A program made the position numbers and the translations under genes. Of a DNA stretch of 64,000 nt, positions 1-8,614 are shown piece after piece. Origin of the DNA: Rhodoligotrophos appendicifer (GTDB taxonomy: Bacteria > Pseudomonadota > Alphaproteobacteria > Rhizobiales > Im1); NCBI RefSeq assembly GCF_007474605.1, contig NZ_VHKL01000004.1, positions 310,001 through 374,000 of the forward strand, in the 5' to 3' direction. The notes under the pieces were generated by a model. The model ran no database searches. It had not been told where the DNA came from and was given only the letters and a program-made list of their open reading frames with translations. The first letter of the stretch is position 1, and the number at the start of each line of letters is the position of its first letter.

Positions 1-2
1 TG

Positions 3-908
3 CTCGATTATGCGGTGCTGGCGGAGGCGGCAGGCTTCGACTGCATCATGTCGTCTGACCACTTCCACCCTTGGAGCGAGCGCCAGGGCCAGTCCGGTTT
101 TGCCTGGTCGTGGATGGGCGCTGCAATGCAAGCCACCACGCTGCCCTTCGGACTCATCACGGCGCCGGGATATCGCTATCATCCGGCGATCGTTGCGCAG
201 GCCGCAGCAACGCTGTGCCAGATGTATGAGGATCGGCTGTGGTGGGCGCTGGGAAGCGGGCAGGCCATCAACGAAGCCATTACCGGCATGGCCTGGCCCG
301 ACAAGCAGGAGCGGAATGCCCGGCTCGGCGAATGTGTGGAGGTGATCCGCGCGCTGTTTGCCGGCGAGACCGTTACCCATCGCGGCCGGATCGACGTCGT
401 CGAGGCGAAGCTCTATTCATTGCCAAAGCGTCCACCGCTGCTTTTCGGCGGCGCCGTCACGGAAGAAACAGCTGCATGGTTGGGGCATTGGGCTGATGGG
501 CTCATCACGATACAGGCCGAAACGGACAAGCTGCGCCGCATCATCGATGCCTTTCGAAGCAATGGCGGGGACGGGAAACCCTTGTTGCTGCAGGTCGCGC
601 TCTCCTGGGGCCAGACGGATACAGAAGCAGAGGCATCGGCTCTCGACCAGTGGGGACCGCTTGCTGCAGGTGGCGAAGTCAATTGGGACCTGCGAAGGCC
701 CTCCGATTTCGATGTCGCGACCCGCTTCGTCCGGGGAGAGGATATCCGGCGGGGCGTCCTGGTCTCGTCCGATCCGCAACGTCATCAGGCGTGGCTGGCC
801 GCGTTTGTGGAGCTCGGTTTCGAGGAAATCCTGTTGCATCAGGTGGGGCGCAACCAGAAAGCCTTCATCGATCTTTTTGGAGGCCAATTGCTCCCAGAGC
901 TCCGATAA
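3..908 (+). CDS. LLM-class flavin-dependent oxidoreductase, 5' end outside window
   Basis: The reading frame is already open at the left edge, so the N terminus is missing; about 301 codons are visible. The protein is a luciferase-like monooxygenase-fold TIM barrel resembling the F420-dependent glucose-6-phosphate dehydrogenase branch: an SSDHFHPW motif near the visible start, a LITAPG strand, a LWWALGSGQAINE segment and a late RGVLVSSDP stretch. Members use FMN or F420 to oxidise or reduce small organic substrates in the cytoplasm; the substrate cannot be inferred. It is followed after 21 bases by an MBL-fold hydrolase on the same strand, so the two may be co-transcribed. Family call is firm, cofactor and substrate are not. 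Confidence 0.85.
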   Translation, partial: LDYAVLAEAAGFDCIMSSDHFHPWSERQGQSGFAWSWMGAAMQATTLPFGLITAPGYRYHPAIVAQAAATLCQMYEDRLWWALGSGQAINEAITGMAWPDKQERNARLGECVEVIRALFAGETVTHRGRIDVVEAKLYSLPKRPPLLFGGAVTEETAAWLGHWADGLITIQAETDKLRRIIDAFRSNGGDGKPLLLQVALSWGQTDTEAEASALDQWGPLAAGGEVNWDLRRPSDFDVATRFVRGEDIRRGVLVSSDPQRHQAWLAAFVELGFEEILLHQVGRNQKAFIDLFGGQLLPELR

Positions 909-929
909 CGCGCGCGAAGGCGGGCGTCC

Positions 930-1922
930 GTGAGCGAACTGGTGCACAGCCGACTGATCAACGATCCCTTTCTCGATCCCGGCCTATTCATCGATTTCCG
1001 CTTCGGTCGTCAGGCCATGCTCTTCGATCTCGGCGATATCGTTGCACTGGCGGCACGGGAGCTGCTGCGCGTGAGCCATGTGTTCGTCTCGCATCGGCAT
1101 CTTGATCATTTTTCCGGATTCGACCGGCTGCTCCGCATCAAACTCTCGCGTGCGGGAATGCTGACGCTGATCGGCCCGTCAGGACTTGCCGCAGGCGTCC
1201 ATCACAAGCTGCAGTCCTACAGCTGGAACCTGCTGGATGAGGAGGCCACGGACTTCGCCATCACCGTGCAAGAATTCGAAGATTGTCGCCTTACGACATC
1301 CACAGTGTTCTCAGCTCGACGTGCCTTCCGGCCTGTCGAGCAGGGGCCTCCTTCCCTTCCCCCAAACCGGGTCCTGACGGAGGCCGATTTTCACATTGAT
1401 GCGGCCACCCTGGATCACGGTCTTCCCTGCCTCGGTTTCGTCCTGCAGGAAAGGCTGCGCGTGAATGTCCGAAGTGATGGTTTGAGCGCCTTGAACTTGG
1501 CACCGGGAGCCTGGCTCAACGACGCCAAGACCGCCGTCCGCCAAGGAAGCCCGGATGATCTGCGAATCCCAGTTTCCGACGGCCGCACTCTGCCGCTCGG
1601 CTTCTTGAAGGCTGAAGCCTTCCGCATCGGGCGCGGCCAGCGCATCGCCTATGTCACGGACGCCTCCTACACTCCTGCCAATGTGGAGCGCATCCTGTGC
1701 CTCGCCGCAGAGGCCAACCATCTCTACATCGAAGCACATTTCCTCGAGGAGGACGCCCAGCTCGCCGCGGAGCGCAAGCACCTGACCGCGCGTCAGGCGG
1801 GCAGCCTTGCGCGGCAGGCCGGGGTCCGGCGTCTGACCGTGTTTCACCACTCCCCGCGCTATTCGGAGCGACCGGACGCCTTGCGCCTCGAAGCCGAGAG
1901 CGCGTTCAAGGGCGAGATCTGA
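930..1922 (+). CDS. MBL-fold metallo-hydrolase, RNase Z-like
   Basis: This 330-residue protein begins with GTG and carries the metallo-beta-lactamase zinc motif HxHxDH (His55, His57, Asp59, His60), followed by GFDRLLR as in the RNase Z/ElaC branch. A second metal-ligand region, ITYVTDAS-like near residue 245, and the terminal VFHHSPRYS close the fold. RNase Z family members cleave tRNA 3' trailers or hydrolyse phosphodiesters, but this sequence is divergent and could act on another ester. Its 3' end overlaps the convergent DUF3830 gene by 17 bases. The metal-dependent hydrolase call is sure; specific RNase Z activity is only possible. Confidence 0.85.
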   Translation: MSELVHSRLINDPFLDPGLFIDFRFGRQAMLFDLGDIVALAARELLRVSHVFVSHRHLDHFSGFDRLLRIKLSRAGMLTLIGPSGLAAGVHHKLQSYSWNLLDEEATDFAITVQEFEDCRLTTSTVFSARRAFRPVEQGPPSLPPNRVLTEADFHIDAATLDHGLPCLGFVLQERLRVNVRSDGLSALNLAPGAWLNDAKTAVRQGSPDDLRIPVSDGRTLPLGFLKAEAFRIGRGQRIAYVTDASYTPANVERILCLAAEANHLYIEAHFLEEDAQLAAERKHLTARQAGSLARQAGVRRLTVFHHSPRYSERPDALRLEAESAFKGEI

Positions 1923-2754
1923 TGGCCTCGTTGACTTGATTCCACGGAATCCGAAGATCGAGCCAAGCAGCGATCCGGCCTACCGACATGATCGCCTCGT
2001 CGAAGAGATCAGGGGTTGGATCGGAGTCCCGGAAGGCGACCGCAAATGTCTCCACGACATCGGCGCATTCATCGAGATGGCAGAAACCCCGCAGACGCGT
2101 CGCCGCCCTGCCGCAGGCAAGGGCTGCAGCGAAGCGTGACTGCTCGGAATGTCTGGGATCGCGCGCCTCCTGGCGGCAGCTCCAAAGCAGCTCGTGCAGA
2201 CAGCGGGCTTCCGCCTCCGCGACAAAGAGCGGCCCCGCCGGATGCATCAGAGAGCGAGAGGCCATGAGCCGATCGATGTCCGTAGGGGCGGCCTCCCAAA
2301 CCTTGCGGCGCAGGCCCGCCAACCTGCCTTCTCTCCTGACAGAGGGCGTGGCATTGCCTTCGACGAGGCGCAGCTCGCCTTCAAAGAGCTGCTGCCCATG
2401 CTTCTCGCGCAGTATCGCGCCAAGAACCTTCAGTTCGTCGAGGCCACTTTCCATGTGGCCCAATTGGGTGACGGAAGCTGTCTCCGCCTGAAGCGGCGCA
2501 AAAATCAGCTCAAGAAACTGCCGCTCGGGCCAATAGAGAAAGGCGCCCGGCGGCGCATCCATGACGCTGGAGGCGGCTTCCAGATCAGCCACGATCGGCG
2601 CATGCCAATAAATATGGCTGCCCGCTATTTTTGGCGTGTGCAACTGTACGGGCATGGGCAGCTCCCGCTCGAGCAGAGCGAGCGTTTTCGGCGCGCGAGC
2701 CCCCTCGCAAGCAATCGGAAGGCGAGTATCGCCGATGATCAATTCGAGCTTCAT
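1906..2754 (-). CDS. DUF3830-type cyclophilin-like protein with unknown C-terminal region
   Basis: I place the start at the ATG giving MKLELIIGDTRL, because it follows the upstream E2/hydrolase stop by 25 bases; a longer frame exists upstream but overlaps that gene. The N-terminal ~120 residues match the pattern I associate with DUF3830 (APKT...ALL..LP, then H...G..YW, PPGAFLYWP and a final GHM), a cyclophilin-like beta barrel often beside amidohydrolase and transporter genes. The remaining ~150 residues are helical and unrecognised, including a CRQEARDPRHSEQSRF stretch. It is the last gene of the acetoin-dehydrogenase-like operon. The domain call is moderate; the function is unknown. Confidence 0.6.
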   Translation of the reverse strand: MKLELIIGDTRLPIACEGARAPKTLALLERELPMPVQLHTPKIAGSHIYWHAPIVADLEAASSVMDAPPGAFLYWPERQFLELIFAPLQAETASVTQLGHMESGLDELKVLGAILREKHGQQLFEGELRLVEGNATPSVRREGRLAGLRRKVWEAAPTDIDRLMASRSLMHPAGPLFVAEAEARCLHELLWSCRQEARDPRHSEQSRFAAALACGRAATRLRGFCHLDECADVVETFAVAFRDSDPTPDLFDEAIMSVGRIAAWLDLRIPWNQVNEAIRSRP

Positions 2755-2779
2755 GAGTGCTTTCCTGAACAAGGGCGCA

Positions 2780-4015
2780 TCAGCCAGCCGATTGGACAAG
2801 CTCGCCCAGGAGGCGGCGAACCAGAGTGATGTCCTCAAGTTGTGGCACGTGGCCAATGCCGGCCAACCGGTGGTGAGCCACGAAGCCCGGCAATCCGTCG
2901 ATGGGAGCTGGCGGCAGCACCCTGTCGGCAAGTCCCCAGATGAGCTTCATCGGCATATTCAGCCTTGCGAGAAGGGGCAGCACATCGAACGTCTGGGTGC
3001 CGCCTGGAAAGAGACTGTCGCCCATCCGTCGTTGGGTCGCGATGAGACGGCCATCCTGCCGCTGCTCAATGGCTGCACGCACATAGCCGTCGCTGATCAA
3101 CGCCGGATCGCCCACCATATGGCGCAGCCAAGGCGCCAGCGTCTCAGCGGTCGCGGCTGAAAGGATGCCATCGAGAAACGCCCGATCGATTGAGGGGCCG
3201 AAGCCCGCGGGAGCGATCAGTGCAAGAGACCGCACGGCCACTATGCCTGATGTCGCGAGTGCGAGCGCAACCGCCCCGCCCAGCGAGTGGCCGGCCAAGT
3301 GCACCTCATCAAGGCTCCTCTCAGCCAGTCCTGCCGCCACATGCGCGACCAGATCGTCGAGAGAGTCTGCTTCCACAGCCGCACAGCGGCCGTGGCCCGC
3401 CAGGTCCAAGGCGATCAGCTCCGGTCCGGACCATCCGGAGCGGAGCGGATTCCAGCTTCGCCTGTCGGAGGCGAAGCCATGCAGGAGAACGAGAGGCACG
3501 TCGCGCTCCGTCTCGCCATGACGATGCGAGGAGGGCGATTGTATCTGTGTCGGCGCGGCTTGTGCTGCGGCTTCCACATCCCGGCGCTTGATACGGCCCG
3601 CCGGACCGCTGCCCTTTACCGTTCGCAGGTCGAGCCCGCGTGCCGCAGCCAGGCGGCGGGCAAGGGGGCTGGCCGCCACCCGTCCCTCCCTCCGATCAGG
3701 TGTTAGCTCACGTGCCGGCGCTGGTGTGGCGGGATCATCCACTGCCTCCGGCTTGGAGGGGGCCTTTGCCGCAGCGTCACCGATCCGGCCCAGTACGGAT
3801 CCCACGGCAATCTCAGTGCCTTTTTCGACAAATATCTCGGAGACGACACCGTCAATGGGTGCGAAAATCTCCGTCGCCGCTTTAGCGGTCTCGACAATGG
3901 CCACGACGTCCCCGGCCTTGACGCTATCGCCGCGGGCCACGGACCACTCGACCAGCGTTGCCGTCTCCATATATTCACCGCCGGCACCGGTCAGGATGAT
4001 GTCGGCCGCGCTCAT
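2780..4015 (-). CDS. acoC: Acetoin dehydrogenase-like E2 subunit: lipoyl, E3-binding and alpha/beta-hydrolase domains
   Basis: Three domains are visible in 411 residues: an N-terminal lipoyl domain with the modified lysine in ETAKAATE (Lys45), a peripheral E3-binding domain around residues 112-150 (ASPLARRLA...GSGPAGRIKRRDVE), and a C-terminal alpha/beta hydrolase (LLHGF, nucleophile Ser244 in GHSLGG). The usual CoA-acyltransferase domain is replaced by the hydrolase fold, the arrangement known for AcoC-type acetoin dehydrogenase E2. It overlaps the E1 beta stop by ATGA, implying translational coupling. Acetoin or another alpha-keto/hydroxyketone could be the substrate; no E3 gene lies nearby, so a chromosomal lipoamide dehydrogenase must serve. 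Confidence 0.88.
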   Translation of the reverse strand: MSAADIILTGAGGEYMETATLVEWSVARGDSVKAGDVVAIVETAKAATEIFAPIDGVVSEIFVEKGTEIAVGSVLGRIGDAAAKAPSKPEAVDDPATPAPARELTPDRREGRVAASPLARRLAAARGLDLRTVKGSGPAGRIKRRDVEAAAQAAPTQIQSPSSHRHGETERDVPLVLLHGFASDRRSWNPLRSGWSGPELIALDLAGHGRCAAVEADSLDDLVAHVAAGLAERSLDEVHLAGHSLGGAVALALATSGIVAVRSLALIAPAGFGPSIDRAFLDGILSAATAETLAPWLRHMVGDPALISDGYVRAAIEQRQDGRLIATQRRMGDSLFPGGTQTFDVLPLLARLNMPMKLIWGLADRVLPPAPIDGLPGFVAHHRLAGIGHVPQLEDITLVRRLLGELVQSAG

Positions 4016-4986
4016 GCCAAGGCCCGTTTAGCTGCGTCATAGATGGTGCCGGCATTTGGCAGGACGGCCATCTCCAGCGGTTCACTATAGGGAATGGGCA
4101 TGTCGATCGTGCCGATGCGCTCGACCGGCGCATCAAGATCATCGAAGGCACCTTCCATGATCGTGGCGCTGAGTTCGGCGGCATAACCGCAAAACCGCCA
4201 TCCCTCGTTGATGACGACCGCATGACCCGTCTTGCGGACAGAATTCAGAACGGTGTCGCGGTCCAGCGGACGCAGCGTCCGCAAGTCGACCACCTCGGCA
4301 TCGATGCCCTCGCCGGCAAGGCGGTCGGCCGCCTTCAGGGCCTCGTGCACCATACGGGACGAGGCGATGAGCGACACATGCCGACCGGCGCGCGCAATAC
4401 GTGCTTTGCCGATCTCGACGAGATGGTCCCCATCGGGAACCTCGTCACGCATGTTGTAGAGCAGCTTGTGCTCCAAGAAGACGACGGGGTGATCGTCGCG
4501 GATGGCTGCCTTCAAGAGTCCCTTGGCGTCCGCCGGCGTCGCCGGGGCGAGGAGCTTGATGCCGGGGAGATGGGCGATGAGCGCATCCAGGCTCTTCGAA
4601 TGCTGTGCTCCCGCGCCCGCGCCTCCACCCCCTTGGGTTCGCAACACGAAGGGGATCTTCACCTGGCCTGCCCAGATATACTCGTAGATGCCCGCCTGAT
4701 TGACGAGGGCATCTAGGGACAGCGGCAGGAAGTCGGCATACATGATCTCGAGGACCGGCCGCGTGCCCGACATGGCCGCAGCAATCGCCATGGCGGTCAG
4801 GGTCTGTTCGGCAATCGGCGTATCCCGAACCCGCTCAGGACCGAATTCGCCCAAGAGATCACGGGTGACCTTGAAGACGCCGCCATAGGTGGCGATGTCC
4901 TCGCCCAGGAGCCAGACGGTCGGGTCCCGCTGCATCTCTTCCCGCAGCGCCGCGTTCAGCGCCTCGGCATAGCGCATCATTGCCAT
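4012..4986 (-). CDS. acoB: 2-oxo acid / acetoin dehydrogenase E1 component, beta subunit
   Basis: This is a typical-length (324 residues) E1 beta subunit with the transketolase pyrimidine-binding domain (LGEDIATYGGVFKVT, then DTPIAEQTLTAMAIAAA) and the C-terminal transketolase domain (EVVDLRTLRPLD, TGHAVVINEG). Together with the alpha subunit it forms an alpha2beta2 thiamine-diphosphate enzyme that decarboxylates or cleaves the substrate and loads the acyl group on the E2 lipoyl arm. The ATG has GGAG seven bases upstream and overlaps the alpha-subunit stop by ten bases. Sequence alone does not separate acetoin from pyruvate or branched-chain types; the fused E2 downstream favours acetoin-like chemistry. 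Confidence 0.9.
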   Translation of the reverse strand: MAMMRYAEALNAALREEMQRDPTVWLLGEDIATYGGVFKVTRDLLGEFGPERVRDTPIAEQTLTAMAIAAAMSGTRPVLEIMYADFLPLSLDALVNQAGIYEYIWAGQVKIPFVLRTQGGGGAGAGAQHSKSLDALIAHLPGIKLLAPATPADAKGLLKAAIRDDHPVVFLEHKLLYNMRDEVPDGDHLVEIGKARIARAGRHVSLIASSRMVHEALKAADRLAGEGIDAEVVDLRTLRPLDRDTVLNSVRKTGHAVVINEGWRFCGYAAELSATIMEGAFDDLDAPVERIGTIDMPIPYSEPLEMAVLPNAGTIYDAAKRALA

Positions 4987-5957
4987 GGCCGGGCTCCGGA
5001 ATAAGGCGCACCGCTTTCGGGATAAACAAAGGATGGAAGCGGATCGGCAAGGGCCTGCTCGATCGCGGCTTCGGTCTCAGCGATGATTTCGCGGGTGAGC
5101 GCCTCCAGCTTTTCCGCCCCGAGCTCCGCTGCGAGTTCCTCACCCGTGCGCGTGATCGGATCCCGGGATCTCCAGCTCTCGAGCTCCTCCGGGACCTGAT
5201 AGCCGCCCATGTCGCTGGTCGAAAATCCTGACATCCGGTAGGTCTTGGCCTCGATGAAGCTCGGACCGCCCCCCAGTCGAGCTCGATCCACTGCCGCCGA
5301 GGTGGCCCGATAGACTGCCACGACGTCGTTTCCGTCGACAATCTCCGCCGGCATGCCATAGCCTGCTGCACGGTTGCAGAGATCCGCCGTAGAGGACTGC
5401 GCGCTGCTGTGCACGGTTAAGCCATAAAAATTGTGCTCGAGAACGTAGACCACGGGGAGCTTCCACAACACCGCGATGTTCATGGACTCGTGCCAGATGC
5501 CGGTCTGCGAGGCTCCATCGCCGAAGAAACATAGGGCGACATCGTCCCGGCCCGTGAGCTTCAGCGACGCCGCCATGCCGGTCGCTGCGGGAATGCTGGC
5601 GCCGACGATCGCATTGCCTCCAAGCACACCATGGGTCTCGTCCGCTACCAGCATGTGCCCTGCCCGCCCTTGGCAATAACCGGTTTCGCGGCCAAAGATC
5701 TCCGCGGTTACCCGACGCATATCCAGCCCCTTGCCGATATAATGGGCATGGCCCCGATGCGTGCTGGTCACGTAATCCGTGTCGCGCAGCATCGCCGTTG
5801 CGCCTATACCGACTGCCTCCTGCCCGTCACAGCGGTGAATCGGCCCTCGCGTCCGACCCGCCTTGTGCAACTCACCCAGCCGCTCCTCAAGACGGCGTGT
5901 CGCCACCATCTTGCGGTACATCTCGATCAGACGATCGATCGGCACGTCATTGCGCAT
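4977..5957 (-). CDS. acoA: 2-oxo acid / acetoin dehydrogenase E1 component, alpha subunit
   Basis: This E1 alpha subunit has about 326 residues. The thiamine-diphosphate/Mg motif is clear: FFGDGASQTGIWHES, ending in VYVLEHNFYG. It also has the IHRCDGQEAVGIGA and STHRGHAHYIGKG segments of the family. I choose the ATG preceded by GAGGGG five bases upstream; a GTG two codons earlier is possible. It follows the FAD oxidoreductase gene by 94 bases, and a GGTCGACC palindrome lies in that gap, so expression could be separately controlled. It pairs with the beta subunit encoded directly downstream. Confidence 0.9.
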   Translation of the reverse strand: MRNDVPIDRLIEMYRKMVATRRLEERLGELHKAGRTRGPIHRCDGQEAVGIGATAMLRDTDYVTSTHRGHAHYIGKGLDMRRVTAEIFGRETGYCQGRAGHMLVADETHGVLGGNAIVGASIPAATGMAASLKLTGRDDVALCFFGDGASQTGIWHESMNIAVLWKLPVVYVLEHNFYGLTVHSSAQSSTADLCNRAAGYGMPAEIVDGNDVVAVYRATSAAVDRARLGGGPSFIEAKTYRMSGFSTSDMGGYQVPEELESWRSRDPITRTGEELAAELGAEKLEALTREIIAETEAAIEQALADPLPSFVYPESGAPYSGARPWQ

Positions 5958-5971
5958 TGACACCCCTCTAC

Positions 5972-5989
5972 AGGTCGACCAAATGACCT
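5972..5989. promoter_or_regulatory. Candidate GntR-type operator upstream of E1 alpha
   Basis: The gap between the FAD oxidoreductase and E1 alpha genes contains AGGTC-N8-GACCT, built around the perfect 8-base palindrome GGTCGACC (5974-5981) followed by AAAT. This resembles the TTGGTnnACCAA sites of FCD-type GntR regulators. It sits 15-32 bases upstream of the E1 alpha ATG. The regulator is not identified, and chance occurrence is possible. Confidence 0.35.
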
Positions 5990-6051
5990 AAAAATCCTAA
6001 GTGAGCGAAACTGCATACGCAAGTGTCTTCACTTTCGTTTGTCCGTCGAAC

Positions 6052-7347
6052 TCACGCAAAGCGATCCTGCAGTCGATGCCAGGGATGAATGCGCCTGGCG
6101 AGTTGAACCGCAACGGCGTGGCTTGGAACAGGGCGCATCTGAGTGACCGGAATGGGCAGATCCGCCTCGCCGATCTCGCCGGCGAGCCAGCCGCTCAGGC
6201 GTTCACCGAGGGCGACAGCCAAGCCGACACCGCGGCCGGAATATACTCCTGCAAAGTGGATATTCGGTGCCAGCCGCATGAGACGCGGCAAGCGATCGGG
6301 GACGACTGCGAGAACGCCTTCCCAATACTCCGTCACCGTGGTCCCGGCCCCAAGCTCCGGAAAGGTGTCCTGCAGCATGCGCCTTGCCTTTGGCAGCGCA
6401 CGCTCGCGGGCTCGCGACCAGACCGTGTGGGTGCCACCGGTCACGATGCGGAAATCCACGTCGTAATGGAAGGCGCGGATGTCGCGGCGCATGTCGGACA
6501 CTGCGGGATTGTCCTTCAGGATTTGGGAACGGAGCGATGCCGGGACGGGATCGGTCGCAACCTGGTAGACCTGCACGGGGATCAAGGACTGCGCCAAGCC
6601 GGGCCAGAAGGCTCCTGTCAAGGCGTTGGTCGCGACAATCACTTGGCGCGCCGTGAGGCTGCCACCGGATGTGCGCAGCTGCCATCGTTCACCCTTGGGC
6701 TCAATGGCGATGACAGCGGAGTTCTCGAAAACAGTCGCACCCGCAGACTTGGCGATCCGGGCCAAGCCCCTCGCGAAGGCCAGGGGATTGATATGGCCGC
6801 CGCCCCGAGCGATCCATCCGCCCGTGTAGCTTCGGGTCCCGAGTCGATCGTTCATCTCCGTGCGGTCTATCCACGCGACGTCAATGCCACGGTTGCGCCA
6901 ACCCTCGTAGAATTGGCGCGCTCGCTGAAGGGTGGCCTCGGAATGGGCCGGTTGGATCCAGCCCGTCTGCACCGGGTGGCAGGCGATCGCATGGCGCCGG
7001 ATCAGTTCGAAGGACACTTCTCCGACACTCGCCACCAGCCTATTGTAATTTTCGCCGCAGGCTGGGCCATAGGCCTGGACAACGTCTTCCGCCGCGGCTT
7101 TCGAATGATGAGGCACGATCAGACCGTTATTGCGACCCGACGCGGCTCCGCCAATGTGCGCAGCTTCCAGTATCGCTACGTCCAAGCCCTTCACTGCTGC
7201 GTGATACCCCGTAGACAGTCCCGTGAAGCCTCCCCCGATCACGGCTATGTCCACGTCCCGGTGGTCCTGCAAGGCCAGGCATGATGGGTCGGGCTCCTGG
7301 GAGGTCTTCCGCCAGAGATGGGGTGTACGCGTATCGATGGGAAACAT
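6052..7347 (-). CDS. NAD(P)/FAD-dependent oxidoreductase, DadA/PuuB-like
   Basis: This is a DAO-superfamily flavoenzyme of about 431 residues from the chosen start. It has a Rossmann FAD motif VIGGGFTGLSTGYHAA, a following EAAHIGGAASGRNNG typical of gamma-glutamylputrescine oxidase and related amine or amino-acid oxidases, and a C-terminal YSGRGVGLAVALGERL. I choose the ATG reading MFPIDTR because GGAG lies six bases upstream; three earlier in-frame starts exist. It is the first gene of the acetoin-dehydrogenase-like operon and may produce the substrate for it by oxidising an amine, amino acid or hydroxy compound. Substrate is unknown. Confidence 0.8.
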   Translation of the reverse strand: MFPIDTRTPHLWRKTSQEPDPSCLALQDHRDVDIAVIGGGFTGLSTGYHAAVKGLDVAILEAAHIGGAASGRNNGLIVPHHSKAAAEDVVQAYGPACGENYNRLVASVGEVSFELIRRHAIACHPVQTGWIQPAHSEATLQRARQFYEGWRNRGIDVAWIDRTEMNDRLGTRSYTGGWIARGGGHINPLAFARGLARIAKSAGATVFENSAVIAIEPKGERWQLRTSGGSLTARQVIVATNALTGAFWPGLAQSLIPVQVYQVATDPVPASLRSQILKDNPAVSDMRRDIRAFHYDVDFRIVTGGTHTVWSRARERALPKARRMLQDTFPELGAGTTVTEYWEGVLAVVPDRLPRLMRLAPNIHFAGVYSGRGVGLAVALGERLSGWLAGEIGEADLPIPVTQMRPVPSHAVAVQLARRIHPWHRLQDRFA

Positions 7348-7500
7348 GGCAGGCTCCATGGACATCGGCGGCAACCGATGGTCCTGCGCCATTCTTTTCA
7401 TTAGAAGCAGCATGGCAAGCCCATCCCGTCACCTGCCAGGTCTTCCTGTCAATTTTTCGGCTGAGCTGGGCCAACGAAAACGACCGTAGAAGGAGTCGCC

Positions 7501-8580
7501 ATGCGTGTTCCCGTCGAAGACCTCCACCAGATCTACAAAGCCTTTGCGCGTTCGCGCGGCGCAGACGAGGCTGAGACCGCGCTGTTTGCCGACGGCCTGC
7601 TGCGCGCGGATCTCAGGGGACATCATACGCAGGGCGCCGGTCTGCTTCCGTATCTTGATGGGCTGTTCGATGAAGGGATCATGCATTTTGGCCGACCGAC
7701 TGCAATCGTACGAGAAACCTCGGCAACAGCATTGCTCGACGGCCATGGCGGTGCCGGGCATGTCGTGGCCGCTCGCGCCATGGATATCGCCATCTCCAAG
7801 GCACGAGACAGCGGCATCGGCTTCGTGACGGCCAAGCGGTCGAGCGATTGCGGCATGGCGGCAAACTACGCCCTACAGGCGCTCGACCACGGCATGATCG
7901 GCATCGCGATGAGCACCGGGCCCATCCTCGTCGCGCCCTGGGGCGGCCGCGAGGCTCAGTTCTGCACCAATCCGCTGGCCCTTGCCGTGCCCGCCGGTAC
8001 AGAGGAGCCGATCGTCATCGACATGGCCACAAGCGCCGGCTCCATGGGCGCCGTCGTGCTCGCCGCGCGGGATGGCAGAATGTTGCCGGGCCTCGATGTG
8101 GTCGATGCGGACGGCCGGTACACCAATGATCCGCTGCGCGTGATTCTCAATGTCATGGACCGGGAATCGCGCATGTCGGGTGCGTTGCTTCCCGCCGGCC
8201 CAAAGATGTTCGGCATGGTGCTGTTCGTCGAGATCCTGTCCGCCCTGCTCAGCGGTGAGCGCGACTGGGGTGACGCAACCGTCAGCGACAGTACCCGTGG
8301 ACGAGCCGCCTTCTACTCACAGACCTGCATTGCCATCGATGTCGCCTGTTTCCAGGATACCGAAACCTTCGCCGCAACGGCCGACCGCATGATCCGAACC
8401 TTGAGCAGCATGACTCCCGCCGAAGGCTTCTCCGCGGTTCGCCTGCACGGCGCCGGCGCCCGGGCCAAAGAGAGCGAGTATCGCGACAAGGGCATCCTGC
8501 TCCGCGACGAGGAATGGGAGATGATCAGAGCCCTAGTGCAGCGGCATGGACTCGACCTCAGAGACAGCGCTAATTCCTGA
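7501..8580 (+). CDS. Ldh-family (malate/L-lactate/ureidoglycolate dehydrogenase) oxidoreductase
   Basis: This 359-residue protein belongs to the NAD(P)-dependent type II malate/L-lactate dehydrogenase family (YlbC/AllD/ComC fold). It has RADLRGHHTQG near residue 35-45, GNGG-like LLDGHGGAGHV, the nucleotide-binding AMSTGPILVAPWGGREAQFCTNPLA and a VIDMATSAGSMGAV core. The start is supported by AGAAGGAGTCGCC just upstream of the ATG. Enzymes of this family reduce or oxidise 2-oxo/2-hydroxy acids. It is transcribed divergently from the FAD oxidoreductase operon across about 150 bases, so it may share its regulation and substrate pathway. The exact acid is not predictable. Confidence 0.88.
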   Translation: MRVPVEDLHQIYKAFARSRGADEAETALFADGLLRADLRGHHTQGAGLLPYLDGLFDEGIMHFGRPTAIVRETSATALLDGHGGAGHVVAARAMDIAISKARDSGIGFVTAKRSSDCGMAANYALQALDHGMIGIAMSTGPILVAPWGGREAQFCTNPLALAVPAGTEEPIVIDMATSAGSMGAVVLAARDGRMLPGLDVVDADGRYTNDPLRVILNVMDRESRMSGALLPAGPKMFGMVLFVEILSALLSGERDWGDATVSDSTRGRAAFYSQTCIAIDVACFQDTETFAATADRMIRTLSSMTPAEGFSAVRLHGAGARAKESEYRDKGILLRDEEWEMIRALVQRHGLDLRDSANS

Positions 8581-8614
8581 ACTGCAGCTGAGTGAGGACA
8601 ACCTTGATGCCGTT

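Noticed and set aside
6001-7284. Plus-strand open frame of about 427 codons
   Set aside because: It is antisense to the FAD oxidoreductase gene with clear Rossmann and C-terminal motifs.
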